From Harmonia axyridis (lineage: Eukaryota; Arthropoda; Insecta; Coleoptera; Coccinellidae): a stretch of 64,000 nucleotides of DNA. Below are positions 35,541 to 48,040 of the stretch, in pieces; positions within the stretch are counted from its first letter, which is position 1, and every line of letters starts with the position of its first letter. Location: the NCBI RefSeq assembly GCF_914767665.1, contig NC_059503.1, positions 25,482,001 to 25,546,000 on the forward strand, read 5' to 3'. The translations under genes and the position numbers were made by a program. The notes beneath the pieces were generated by a model, which searched no databases, was not told the DNA's origin, and worked only from the letters and a program-made list of their open reading frames with translations.

Positions 35541-36217
35541 CATAGAGTAATGAACATATAGATAGATGGAGTATACGCAATTTTTACATGTCCCCAACAT
35601 GTTTAGATTACGTTGATGGATTGTGATATATTTTCAAATCCTTCTTCTTTCTCTTGGTTCTCTCGATGTTCTCTGAACATTACAGGATATCTCCTTTCGT
35701 GGGAACCAGAACATAAAAAAAAATTCACAATTTTACTATATCGTTATAAATGTATATTATATTGAATGAAATATATTTATTTGGGTGATTTCCGATTAAA
35801 TATGTAAATTTGAATATTTGGAATCCGATATTTTTCCTAATTGTCGAATTTATAATAAGCAGAATATTTATTATTTTCTATATCTACCTGCTGAAATCCA
35901 AGGTTTGGCAACTTTTGCTCTCCTAGTGTCATCGGTTGTTTCACGTCGTTTGGCGCACTTGTTTGTTTTCTGAATTTCTGATATATTTAGTTATTCATTT
36001 CAATATATTTTGAGTTAATATGAAACTTTGATTCACCATGGACATAAGAAGTGCGTTCTTCGTGGAGAAACTCGCGAATTGAGTGGAATATCGTATCACT
36101 GATATGTTTTTATTTCCACGCGCTTCATATCAAATTTGATATCTCATGTTGGGGACAAAATTTGTTCACTAAAAATGACATATATATGCTCCCTATATCT
36201 ATATTTATTACTCTGAG
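35541..36217 (+). mobile_element. P-superfamily-like MITE, copy 2 (677 bp)
   Basis: The left end is CATAGAGTAATGAACATATA and the right end TATTTATTACTCTGAG is its inverse. The 8-bp flanks ACTTATAG (35533-35540) and ACTTATAC (36218-36225) differ at one base. It is homologous to the element at 25471 along its length, apart from an extra segment of about 85 bp near 35640-35735 that ends in an A-run (CATAAAAAAAAAT). The THAP-like reading is present near 36043 but its second cysteine is Arg. Confidence 0.75.
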
Positions 36218-38867
36218 ACTTATACAAATTTACATCTACTAGATTTCAAGTATTCGGATGTAATATTACGGATTTTTTTTTTCGATGTTTTGCTTGAAGC
36301 TTGGAACTGTAATTTTATATCTGATCTAAAAACCTCAACTCCGTCTGATATGTTATCAATGAAATAAAATGAGATTTTTCTCCGGTATTCTTCTTGAATT
36401 CCCACTGGTTGTCATAACACAATCAACATGAAATTCAGAATGATACTTGAAATTGTTACTTTACATCCAAATTCAAAACTTAATTTCGATAGAATTTATA
36501 GTTTTAAATTATCAGGAAAAGGAAATTCAGAACAACCATATTTATGGAACCCCTAAGCGGATTTTTCCTTCAATGAACATAAAATCGGTATTCGATATCA
36601 GAACCTACATAGTGTTGTGGTTCGCTGTCACTCTGAGATTTTTCACTGAACTCCAATGTAACTTTTGTCGGTTACAGCAGTTTGTTAGCACTAACCGAAG
36701 GCCACCCTATATAGACATCTGAATAGTTTCAATTTGACATCGCGTTCTTTTTACATTTGCTCCAAGCTTATGGCCAAAATTCAATTCAATTCCTGGATAG
36801 GTGAATTGGTTATTCTAGTGTTATTGCTTGGCCATCGAGATCTACAGATATTACACCAGAAGTCCATTTTATATCAAAAGTAAAGTAGATGGAAAAATCC
36901 CAAAATAAACATATGTACTACTTCAAATGTGTAGTCAGGTGAAAAATACTTCGCCAATAGATGTAGTTCAATGTTGCCTCGTTCTTCGTTTGCTAAAATA
37001 TCTACGAAACCTCTTATGACCTAGTCCAAATCTCTTAAAAATTTCGCAAAATCCGGAAGTAGACTGCACACCAACCAATGAATATACCTACATACATATG
37101 TATTTACCAAATTTCATTAGAAATTAGGATCATATAGTGGTGTTGAGTACCTGAGAATTTCACATTTGCTACCCAAGAGCCCAAGTGACCATACCTTCGT
37201 CCTTTTATAAAAGCTGAAAGTTTTCTGTTCGTGTCCTCTACTGAAGATGCAACTCCAATATTCAAACAACAATTCAACAAAATGAAATTCAAGAAATTTT
37301 CCTTAAACTCTCTATTCTCCTTTACCAATGATCCCATCACTCTCTCCATCTGTTCATAAACGGAGTATACAAATACATCTTAAATTATATCGATAATAGG
37401 ATAAATAACTCATTATTAGGATAACTATAAGAAGAGACTCGGGATTAATCAGTTCACATTTCCATAACACGGTCCGTTGGAATTTTGTGCTTTGGAAAAT
37501 TTGAGATTAGGTAAGAACGAACCGAGGCTTTATCAGGTCATTATCACGCCAATAATGTTACGTGGCTTGGCACGGTTAAGATTGAAGATTGCACCTTGTT
37601 GTATTTCGGAATACGTTGCGAAATGAGCAGGTTATTATATTTCTCACGTTGGGTCTGCAAACAGTTAACTTTATCGATCATCGGTTTCGAGATGAATGGA
37701 AAAAAAGAAATTAAATAGTGAAAAAATATGGTGCTTTCATTTAAAATTTGAAACTCTGTGGTACTCAGAATAATAGAGATAGGCCAAACATATGTTATAT
37801 ATTTGAAATCAGGGAAAAAGGAGCTAGTCAAATATAGAAAAATATACAGGGTGTTCTATTTGAAAAAATGAAGTTGCTATCAAAATGTGGCCCACTCTGT
37901 ATATATTTCGTTTTGTGAAATCATTTTAAAAAACAATAATCGATTTCGTGAAATTTTTGTAGGAAACATTTTTTTGTACCTCTTTCACAAAGTTAAAGGG
38001 GGGGTCAAATTATGGTGAAAAACCCGGTACATTCGCAGACTGATACTCAACAGGAGGGGCTTGAGGTATATAAATGAAGTTTAAGATATACGAATCAGCA
38101 TCATATTTTCAACCTTATTAATATTAGATATATCAGATCTTTCCATATTTGGAAAATCAATCAGTAAACCCTCAAAAACAGGGGTAAACATCTGATAATG
38201 GAACCTCCGTTCAGCGATTACATTTTCCATCAAATTCGCTGTACAAACCCTCAAATTTCAAAAACAAACCTTCAATAATATATTGGATACGACGAACATC
38301 CGCTGTGATTGGAGAAAGTACTGAGAGCACATAGCCCTTAGGGATTTTGTGGCTTCGGTAGATACAGAATTAGGTAATTAAATTCAATAATTAAACGAGT
38401 AGGAGGCCCTGGTGTGGAATAGAGAAAGGATGTGGATTTCAAAACTAATGTCTACGTGAAGATATGACTGGTGCAGATGGGGGTTTTTGGATCAGAGTGA
38501 AGCAGCAGGAAAGATAATGTATTTCTCATTGAAACTGCTATGTTTTAAAACTACTTAAAACTTTAAAATCTGTATTTTCCCTAATATTTGAAAGTTATTC
38601 ATCAAGAGACATCATCTAATATAATAAAAAAAAACAATTTTAGTTTATTGTCAGCATACATAATTCTTTGTATTGAATGATTCCCCCAGATATTATGGTT
38701 TTTTTCAATAACGAGCACGATTTCAAATAATTCCTCGAAAATGATTTTTCAATTCAGTTGATCAAGTATAATTGGATTCTTTTTCAATTCATCCTTGTGT
38801 TATTCATCAAAATAAAATGTTCATATTATAAAAGTTTAATGAGTCTTCTTGATGAAGGATATTTAAT
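36218..38867. other. no gene recognised
   Basis: Isolated TACAGGGTG-type tips occur at 36700 (GCCACCCTATATA) and at 37845 and 37901 (TACAGGGTGTTC and CACTCTGTA, only 57 bp apart). The ORFs here have no recognised domain. Confidence 0.4.
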
Positions 38868-39260
38868 ATAAATCAAATAATTTGACAACTTTGTGTCTAA
38901 TCTTTCACAATAATATATCTGTATGATATATTCAGTTTATTTTTGTCTTGGAATATATTCCAATTCTAAAAATGACAAATTTAATAATCAACCAAAAGAA
39001 AAATTCAAAATGACTGAAACTGTACAAATTTTGTACAGTTTTAGTCATTTCGAATTTTTCTTTTGGTTGATTATTAAATTTGTCATTTTCTGTACAAATT
39101 TTGTACAGTTCTAGTCATTTTGAATTTTTCTTTTGGTTGATTATTAAATTTGTCATTTTTAGAATTGGAATATATTCCAAGACAAAAATAAACTGAATAT
39201 ATCATACAGATATATTATTGTGAAGGATTAGACACAAAGTTGTCAAATTATTTGATTTAT
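38868..39260. repeat. near-perfect palindrome, 171-bp arms
   Basis: The arms 38868-39038 and 39090-39260 are inverted copies with only a few mismatches. The 51-bp spacer 39039-39089 is itself a direct copy of 39109-39159 inside the right arm. The innermost part, CTGTACAAATTTTGTACAG, is a small palindrome present at both inner arm ends. Outside, AAAATGTTCATA occurs as a direct repeat at 38813 and 39261. The structure is non-coding and no TIR family was recognised. Confidence 0.9.
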
Positions 39261-40899
39261 AAAATGTTCATAATTGCATTCTAAAAGTTTCAGTAGTACC
39301 TACCTACCTATAGCTAATACAAATGTCACCTTTCCTTCAATAATTTATGTATCATTATCAGGGGTTTCATACTGTATTTTATCGCTTTTTAGCACGAAGA
39401 GAAGGAAATCATTCTTTAAATAAATAAAGTGTGCATATAAATTTGCCTTATAATTTAAAACCTTTCCACTACACAAAAGCAAAATGTTTACCGATGAAAG
39501 ACAAACCATTATGATTCCTTGTGTAGTAGTATAGCCTAACATTTCATATTATTATTATTTACCTCAGATTCAGAATGTGATACGTCTCGATTATAACAGC
39601 AAGGATCTGCGAATGTATATTCAATTTTCTTAGTTATGTTAAAGGTCCCACATTCACAAAGAAATCATTGTCACTACAAATTTGTATATTGTCAGTGAGA
39701 TTCGATTTTCATTAGTTTGTATTATCGTTTCGATTTTGTTCATAGGCTTCTCGCATCAGGTCTAGCGTTTCTTTCATATTCGCCAATTCCTGCGTTGATT
39801 TGTTTCTTCTCATTGTATTATTACATACCATGTGGAGATGCTTATGAAGATTAAGACAAAAAAAAATCTGTCAGTAGCATTTTCCTCATATATTCAATCT
39901 TAGCCCTCATCCTGAAGATCTTCTGGTTCTTATTGTATTCTTTGTGAAGATTGTTTTTTTTTTCAGAATATTAATTTTCAATAACATCGTACCTTCCGTT
40001 CTCCGTAAAAAACCAGGGTACCTACCATCGACCATGGCCCATCCTATATATTCAACCAAATTTTACTCGGACAAATCAATTTCCTGATGATCTATTTCAT
40101 TGTTTGAACTTTCGATCCATTTGAGAAATCGAAAACCTCGTAAGTTTACTAAGTGTGTTGCAAAATGGCGAAGGCGCCGGTAAAGTTCAGATTACTTGGT
40201 AATAACAGCTTCAAAAGAGTTTGGTTTGTAAGAAGTCATACTCATTTGTTTGGTACATTGGATTCTAAAATTTTCAATTCAGAAAACAAATCGTTGAAAA
40301 ATTATTAATAAAACTCATCGAAAAGAAGAGAAAAAAATATTCTGCAAAAGGGTATGGCTTCCTCATCGTTTGCTCGAATTTCTGAGGAAATACGCAATCT
40401 GAATACTGATATCGAATTTCTTCAACAGTAAGTAGTTCAACAGTAAATAGAACGCGAGATATGTGAATCCCAGTAATTTCTCGTTTTCGCATGCTCATTA
40501 GCAACGCATATTAAAAAAAAAAATGCGGCACCATCTACAAGCCATTTCCATCACAATATCCATTCAAATTGTAAAAGTTACAATGGATTCACAAAAGCAC
40601 AGACCAATTGACACAAACACAAAACGAAGTTTTTCAGAAAAATGTGAAATGCATTCAGCGAGTTTTGAAATCTGAGACCAAAAAATGTTGTTTTAGTCAC
40701 AAAGCTTTCTGTACCTTCAGTAGTTGAAAACAAAATTGACAAAAGTTATAAACATGTAAATGAAGAAGCCCTTCGTGATATGCAACTTCAGGGTAAATTT
40801 TGAGTTTTTGAAGCGAAAATGGGCACTCTCTAACACAAAAATAGTTTCTAAGTTGTTAATTAAGCACGGTTGTAAAAAAAATAGTAAATTCTAAATCAA
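39261..40899. other. no gene recognised
   Basis: AT-rich sequence. The ORFs at 39345-39542 and 40274-40504 (minus) have no motif. From about 40540 the sequence may be part of the dispersed repeat described at 40900. Confidence 0.4.
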
Positions 40900-41350
40900 A
40901 TTGCAGAATGGGCTCTTATTCCAACCCGAATGCTTGAGTTTTGGATTTTCCTTCTGGGACGAGTATTAGAAAATTCTTCTCTGTTTCAGTTTTGAGTCAT
41001 GTTTTGTGTACAAAATTGAATTTCGACAATATTGTCGAAATTCAATTTTGTATTGTATCTTGGCAGTTAGTGTGACTGTTATGAATATTGACAGATTACG
41101 GAATTTGAATTTAAATCGTACGTTTCGAATTTTGAAGTAATTTATGTTTACACATTGAATTCGTGAATTGTGTCTGACGAAATCGATTGAACACTACCAG
41201 AATCAAGAGAAATTGCGAATAAAGTTGCAAATCATTTCACTCTATCCAAAGTCAGTGTTGACAACCATAAAACGGAAAATAAAACTGAAAACAATGCTGT
41301 AATGAGTTCATTACAGCACTGTTTTCAGTACTATAATGAACTCATTACGA
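40900..41350. repeat. dispersed repeat, copy 1 (inverted relative to 60 kb)
   Basis: Reverse-complement homology to 59990-60510 is visible in shared blocks: GAACACTACCAGAATCAAGAG, TTGACAGATTACGGAATTTGA and GCAAATCATTTCACTCTATCC with changes. The inner end is a set of hairpins around CTGTAATGAGTTCATTACAG at 41299-41350. No open frame is conserved between the copies. Confidence 0.75.
41011..41050. repeat. perfect 40-bp palindrome
   Basis: CAAAATTGAATTTCGACAAT is followed immediately by its exact reverse complement, with no loop. The copy of this repeat at 60 kb lacks the palindrome at the matching place, so it arose in this copy only. Confidence 0.9.
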
Positions 41351-42229
41351 TACTGAAATAGAGAAACATATTTCCATTCAATATTAAATGTAACTATCAG
41401 AGAATTCCGGTCTAAAATCTGCGACTCCTTCCACTGGTTAAGCCACTCCCGACTTCTTCAACTCGAAAACCCGCAATTTCAAGTTGTTCCAGCAGTGAAA
41501 CGAATTTGAGCTGAAGTTGGGGTTTCCCCTATAATTTCCACAGATGTCCGTAGACGCTAGCTCTCTCCGGTTATACATATAATTTGAACGTGGATCGTAG
41601 AGAAATCATAATTAAACTTCATGCATAAGTAAATACGTGTATTTCTCCGTAGAAGCTTCTTCTTGTTGGGCCCTACCAGCCGCAAGGGACTCAGTCTTGA
41701 ACTTGAAACATGTTTCTGGATAATTCGGGTCTGCGGAGAAACTGTCGTTGTGGCATGTTATGATTAATTTGCATCCATGCAGAAATGTGCCGCTGTCACT
41801 CGCCTTATGAATATTTAAGTTTTCTAATGCCGAAAAGTTGACGTTGCGTCGTGTTGGAACGCTGGCCGAATTTTTCGTTTCGAGTTGAAAGAGATGTTAA
41901 TTTTTGTCTTAACTCATGTTAATCCGCGTCTCTTTGAAGAAAGATTTCAGGAAGGGGTAATGGGAGTTAATTGCTCGTAAAGTTGACTTTCAGGAATCCA
42001 AGGTATAAATTATATTTTCTGTGATGGAGACATCTCGACTCTCGAGAGTGGCTCCTTTGAGATTGCGTCTTTCGTTTCATGTCAATTAGACATTTTGGGT
42101 GTTTGCCTCCTTCAAGAGACATGACTCACCTAATTTATCGCTGGGAACTTGCCGCCTAGAATGAATAGACAACCAAAGGGAAGTTTGCTTGAGTGAAAAA
42201 ATATTACATTATAAACTATAACCTTCAAC
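41351..42229. other. unique segment, higher GC
   Basis: No repeat signature and no coding frame found. CpG content is above the surroundings. It may be old non-transposon DNA. Confidence 0.35.
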
Positions 42230-42680
42230 ATAGTATAAGGAAAGGATAGTAAGCCAACCGCCGTTTGACGGCAAGGAAATAGTCACCAGGGGTCGCAACT
42301 GTAGTTGGATTTGGATTTGGAGAAGTAACTCGATAATAGATAGCGCTGAATCATGAGCTTTATATGGCGCAGAAATAATACGATAATTCATTCAGTGGCG
42401 TGGTTGAAAAGGGGTCGCATGACATTTCCAACAATTTTTATGTTATTATTAAGTTATCACAAATAAACGCCACTGGCGTAAATGCTTATAACAGCGCAGA
42501 AAAAATATCAAATATTTTAGTTCTTCAAAATAACACCGATTTTTTCAGATGGCTCCACTTTACGGACCAATTTTTGACAGTAAAATTCGAGTAAAACGTG
42601 AGTACAACTAGATGGCGATCAACATCAACAAAATCGAAAAAAGCACTACACTGGCTTACTATCCTTTCCTTATAATATGC
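42230..42680. mobile_element. TIR element of about 450 bp (ATAAGGAAAGG ends)
   Basis: A 22-bp perfect inverted repeat, starting ATAAGGAAAGGATAGTAAGC, sits at 42235-42256 and 42652-42673 and extends imperfectly outward. The interior open frames show no transposase motif. The superfamily cannot be fixed because the target duplication is ambiguous (TA or TATA). Confidence 0.7.
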
Positions 42681-42821
42681 CTTCAACGAGACCTTCATGG
42701 CCGAAATCGAAATATATGATACATAAATTTCGATTTCGATTTGAAATATATGATGCATATATTTCGATATCGATTCGAAATATCTTCTCTTGTGATTGTG
42801 AAAATTAAAGCTTTTTCCAAT

Positions 42822-43721
42822 AAGAGGTTTCATTTTTAATAGCCTGCTATCTGGGCAGCTTTCATCTTTTGACATTTGACAAGTAAAAGCCACGCCGTCA
42901 CTAAAACAATGCATTGATATTGTTAAAATTTACTACAAAAATGTTGAAAATTTTACAATCACAGTTCGGAAAACTAAAGCACCTTTGGATCGTCGTAAAG
43001 CACCTTCTTGGCCGGCAATAGTGACATTGGTAATAAGATTCGAGCTTTTTGGGCAAGTTAGTGACGTGAAGAAACAAAACCGTGTGCGCCTACTATTACG
43101 ATTGATGGATTGCTCTGCCGCGAACTATGATTAGTGATTTTTCATGGCCGGAATTGAAAGATATTTATCTTGCCATGTTTTTTTTAATAAGGTTCAAGGT
43201 GCCACGCAAGCTACGAAACAATTGCAAGTTTGCAAGAAATATTTCCTTGTCTTGTATAATTTCTCGAAGAGGTGATCACAATTTACCACCGAGATTTTGT
43301 GATTTAGAATGTTTTCTTTGAGTCCACGTGAAAGATAAGATCTATGCCAATGCTCCACAATCGATTCAAGATCTCAAAGATAGAATTCGTGAAGTTATCA
43401 AGTACTTACAGCCGCAAATGTGCGAATCGATCATGGACTCAACACCGATGACAATCTATGATCTGGTAATTTGAAGAAGTTATTTATTATCAAGAGATTT
43501 CTAACTTAACAGAAACAGTAGATCCCCTGTCTTATTTCTTTCTCCCAGACCAAAACACCTTGTGTGTGCTTCGACCTTGACTTCGCCTTATTTGGCGTTG
43601 AAATCTACCATTACTACTGTGATTTCATTTCTTTCAATGTTTCAAACTAATAAAGTAATTTTGAATAATACCGATTTTTTGAAAAATTTAAGTTTGGTCC
43701 TTTCAAAATGAGACACCCTGT
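42822..43721 (+). mobile_element. internally deleted IS630-like element
   Basis: The left end AAGAGGTTTCATTTTTAATAG matches the ends at 31117 and 28071. The right end CATTTTGA/TCAAAATGAGACACCCTG is the related inverse. At 0.9 kb it is well short of an autonomous copy. It carries N- and C-terminal pieces of the transposase with the centre deleted. Confidence 0.75.
42905..43480 (+). pseudogene. IS630/Tc1-like transposase, centre deleted
   Basis: The N-terminal part is in pieces: a degraded start (ALILLKFTTKMLKIL), then a stretch matching the SRPAIVxLxxxFxxLGQVSD module of the sister copy at 31 kb. After a jump, the C-terminal half reads FSWPELKDIYLAMFF, VISRRGDHN-like text (ISRRGDHNLPPRFCDL), then after a frameshift HVKDKIYANAPQSIQDLKD, RIREVIKYLQPQMCESIMDS. 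The GDxNWPPRSCDLTPLDF region with the last catalytic Asp is recognisable but altered. Confidence 0.8.
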
Positions 43722-46139
43722 TTATTCCAAAAATATTTTTATTATGTTATGAAATCTTTTATGTCGTTTGTGTTAAGAAGAATATGCCATTTAATCATGG
43801 AATACTCTTCAAAAAAGTTGAGAAATTGAATTATCCTTGAATTTCTCTCAGTATTAACAAATGTAGTTGAAGCGTGTATCTTTCCATGATTAAATTGCCT
43901 AACCTACTGAACACAACAGGCTTCAGAATCATCAAAAAACAATATACTATGTTGTCATTATAACTATATCAAATTATGTAATTCTTATTGGAAAACCCTT
44001 CATTTTGATTAAATTTTTTCCCTGCTAGTTATAGAGGTGATAACTTTTTATCGTCCTCTCTCAATTATACATACACAGAAATGTTCCAAACAAAACGAAT
44101 AGTATGAATGTATTCAGAAAATATGATATAATTTTTCTTCGGCATACTTTATTAGGCTGTTTCCCTGAAACTTACTGAGCCACGTACAAGAATAACTGCC
44201 AAATAGAATTCATTTACGTGAACAATATGAGTGAATGAGCATATGCTCCGAAGCATAATTCTGCCATTACAGAACTTGTTATAATTTTGTTCGTAATTTC
44301 GGCAAAAGTTAAACGAGTTGTTTTATGAAAATTCGTGTAACTGTTTCCAACATTGTATGTTTTAGAATAAAGCAACAAGAAATATACACAACTGCGAGAG
44401 TTTGGCAGAATGGGCTCCAGCTTACGACTTTATTCACGTGCCTCACCATTATGGCGATGAAAACTGTCATGGTGATAACGAGAAATCCTTGCTAGAACGA
44501 TGTTTTCAACGTGCCTTAGGTCTATCTGCTCTCAAGTTGCTTGCTACTGATTATTTACTTCATAAATAAAGGAGAACTTGTTAATTCAACTCACAAGTTA
44601 TACCAGATAACCAAGAATTTTCGTGAAATATAAAATAAGAAAAGTTATAAAATTAGTGAAGTCAGGAGAAAATTGCACCCATGGGGACTACATATATACC
44701 TACTGTTATGGTTTTTCAGAATGAATATTAAAGTAGATAAAAAAAAACTATTGTTTACTTTCCAATATCAAATTAAAACAATAATTTTCTAATACGTTTA
44801 TTTCAAACTGGGATCATATTTCTAAATTATCATAAATTCAAAATTAGAATTATAATTTGCCAAAAATATGTAACAGTATTTAAAATTAAAAGTTGAAAAG
44901 AAGAAGATTTGAATGATGAAAATTCTAAATTGAGTGACAGTAATGCCATAGACGGTAGAAAAACTAAAATAGTTCGGCTTATGATCTCAGCAATCTAAGA
45001 CGTCATTATAAAAAAAGATAGTATCATCGAAAGCTGGAAGCAAGATTTACAATCGACGATTGTGGTGAGAACATTGGAAGTGAGATGTCAAGTGAGATTT
45101 TTCTAATGAGAAAAATTAAAACGAGAGCTGGCGTCTATTACCAATAGAATAAACCTGAAGGCATGCAGAAGTAGATGAAAGCTGAAGAAAATAAAAGAAT
45201 CGAAGAATCTATCCAATCAATAACAAAAACGAAAGGGAAGTCAAGAATTCCAAGGATTTCCAAGTGATTTCAATTTCATTTCTTGTATAAGTTCATTTGA
45301 TAATTCAAATTTAGATAAGATAGTTAGTATTGTTTTTCTGTTGAAAAATATAAGTAGTAGTTCTAAGTATTGAATTTTGAAATTTTCAATTTGTCGCTCT
45401 ACCCCAATCTTCAAAATTTCAAAGAAATAATAAATAATCAACATAAAAATATAGATTTCAGATTAATCAAAATCATCAAATCAAGGACAATTGACACTAT
45501 CATCACGGAATTTTGCAAGAGACTTGGAATCTTAAAACTATCATCCTTTAAATGTATAGGTACACGCAAAATTTCGACTCAGTCGAATCGGTTGTCAATT
45601 ATTAAATAAATAAATATTAGGTTTTTTTTTCAATTTCTCAATTTTTCAATAGTTTTGATGATGTTATCAACACAGAATCCTCCACGAAGTTTGACATGCT
45701 TATTTTATATACAGGGTGTCCCAACGAGAATTTGACCCCCCAGAACTCAGAAACGAAGAATTTTCAAAGTCAAGTTCTGTTTTGAGGGGGACGAATTTCC
45801 ATCATAAGTTTATTCCAAAAAAAAAAAAACACCCCATTAATATGAAAAAAACAACTGAGGGTGGCAACAATCCTCAACATTTTTTTTAAAAGGAAGGAGA
45901 TGATGGATTTTATAATACATTTTAACCAGTACGAGATATTAAATCAATAATAATTCTAAAAACTGATCTATGAGAAATACATTAAATAACTCAGGAAAAG
46001 AAAATGAAAATAACCAAAAAAAAATCATGAGCAGGAATATGTTCAATCAGGTATCAGTATTTTCTATGCCAGTTTCTCAAAACCGGTGAATAGATTCAGG
46101 GTATCAGATATCATCAGGTCCATCTACGAATTGAATAAC
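43722..46139. other. no gene recognised
   Basis: A single element end ATACAGGGTGTCCCAACGAG lies at 45711, with no matching second end nearby. The ORFs at 45241-45609 are low-complexity and unassigned. Confidence 0.4.
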
Positions 46140-46645
46140 TGTCTGTATGTTTCCTATTAGTTATTATCTATTAAATGTTTTATTTGAACTCTTGTGTTAA
46201 TACTCTTCCAAGCTTTAAGTTGTCTCTTGAACGATTTTATATTTCTTATATTTTTTAAATTTTCTGGAATAAGATTGTAAATTTTGGATGCAAGATAGTT
46301 GTAGCATCGCTGACTAATTGTCTTCATCAGGGTTTTTGGTAATTATGATCTCTGTTCCTGGTTGTTGTAATCATGTTGCAGGGGGTTCACTATTATCTTA
46401 TTGGCGGAATGTTAAATAGTACTTTAATAGCATATAATTACCTTACATCATGAACTTCAGCTAACTCAAATAATTCATGGCTCGGGAAGGTACGTGGTTT
46501 TCTGTGAATCAGTTTCAGGACCCACTTTTGAACAACCTCCAATGGTCTAATATGGTTTTGGTGAGTCCCACCCTACCCAATAACGCCATAGCTGATTTGT
46601 GATTGTACTAAGGCTCTATAGAAAATTAAGTATTTGATATTGAAA
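46140..46645 (-). pseudogene. LINE post-RT fragment (LINE-F)
   Basis: The minus strand reads LIFYRALVQSQISYGVIGWG, then HIRPLEVVQKWVLKLIHRKP, RTFPSHELFELAEVHDVR, then broken frames to KFTILFQKI. The S-x2-YG-[IV]-x-[AG]WG and L-x2-[IL]QK-x3-[RK]-I motifs are typical of the C-terminal region of jockey/CR1-type LINEs. Several stops are present. Nothing of the RT core remains. Confidence 0.75.
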
Positions 46646-47529
46646 AGGAACATTCCTAGAGTCTCATCATTTCTATAAAAATGATGAGACTGAAAACCAT
46701 TTATTGATGTCCCGCTGTTTGATATAGTAGTGGTGACAATATTCTTTAATCAAAAATTATCCATAATAGTCATAAGAAACAACGTCTACTCCTACTCCCT
46801 CTAACTACAATAATACGAACACCATAAACATATTCAAAAACATTCGAAGTTGTTCAACATGCCATAATTTAGATAAAGACTAAATCATCTATTTTATAAT
46901 CTTGGCTTAATCCCGGAGATCATCAGACCTGCACACAATCCTCTCAAAGTGTAGTAGCATCAAACAAGAAGGAACAATTTTCTTGTTGAAACTCTATCAG
47001 GGAGTCGATCCAACTAGGCCATAAACGACGCAAAGATGATTATGTACCCCATACTCCAAGTTTGTCGGAGAAGGGCATACCCTAGGGTGAAAGTTCATCG
47101 GGCAAAGATCTTTGCAATTAGCAACAATGCGGCCGTGTGCCATTTTCGATCCTATGTGTTGCCATCCTTTTGTGCTCTTCGCCACCAAGAGTCCTTAGAG
47201 CTATTAAAACTTACTCACAACAATCACCCCGAACTTCGGCTTATTTGAATGGGGTCAAGTTTAAGGTTGTCTCGTAATAGCTGAAACTATATTCTGTGGG
47301 CTCTACGATGGAGAATCCATTTTGGAAAGGTTGGAGAAATTAATGCTGTTAAAAGATTGAGTCACGCGCTTTGTAACAAAAAATTATGCAATGATTACAA
47401 ATATGTACTTGAAATATGTTCTTGATGTGTTGATTTATTTGAATTAGTGTGATTCTTAACGCTTCAACACTTACAAGAAGTTTTTGGTTAGTAGCAAGCA
47501 ATTCATACACATATTGATCGTGTGTACCG
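46646..47529. other. no gene recognised
   Basis: The overlapping frames at 46997-47248 on both strands have no known motif. Confidence 0.3.
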
Positions 47530-48030
47530 AACAGAAGATGGATGATGTTGATTGAAGTGTTGAAGAAGACAACGAGATATCGATACGTCACCGTTCTCAA
47601 CTTATTGGCCTTTGTCCGTCGACTACGTGGAAAATTTTACGTGCGGACCTTGGCTTACGTGCCTATTAAATACAGCTCATGCATGAATGAATTGTGTTTA
47701 GTGTTAATCATTTTTGATTAAATGGCTTCGTCATTAAGCAAAATTGTCGAATATGTAGCAAAAACAATCCTCAAGACATCAACAAATGAGGCTATGTGAA
47801 GTCATTGGTTTATGTCGACAAACCAACAACTCTTGAACCATTGGAAGCCAATTTTCGAGTCACCATTGACGCCATACGGCAAGAGTTATTGAAAAAATGA
47901 AAATAGTCAAAAATTGGACTAGTCAAACTCAAGGCCGCGGCAGATATAGGGCGGAAATCCTATTTTAAGAATAACTGCCATAAAATGATCTACCAGATTA
48001 TAATAGTAAAAATTCATTCCAACAATATTT
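47530..48030 (+). pseudogene. IS630/Tc1-like transposase, internally deleted
   Basis: The plus strand reads HRSQLIGLCPSTTWKILRAD, LGLRAY, stop, IQLMHE (the end of the HTH region), then a jump to LNGFVIKQNCRICSKNNPQD (the block after the first catalytic Asp), and another jump to GYVKSLVYVDKPTTLEPLEA, then KNWTSQTQGRGRYRAEILF. The order is that of insect DUF4817/DDE_3-type proteins, with two internal deletions. A mariner is inserted directly after it at 48041. Confidence 0.75.
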
Positions 48031-48040
48031 CCATCTTGTA

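Noticed and set aside
37845..37901. 57-bp TACAGGGTG element
   Set aside because: The two tips are close but the inside shows no inverted homology; they may be unrelated single ends.
42700..42790. ATTTCGATTTCGATTTGAAATATATGATGC-type repeats as a regulatory array
   Set aside because: Short imperfect AT-rich repeats of this kind arise easily; no regular spacing was seen.
46997..47248. Overlapping ORFs on both strands as a gene
   Set aside because: No recognisable motif on either strand, and the neighbours are transposon relics.
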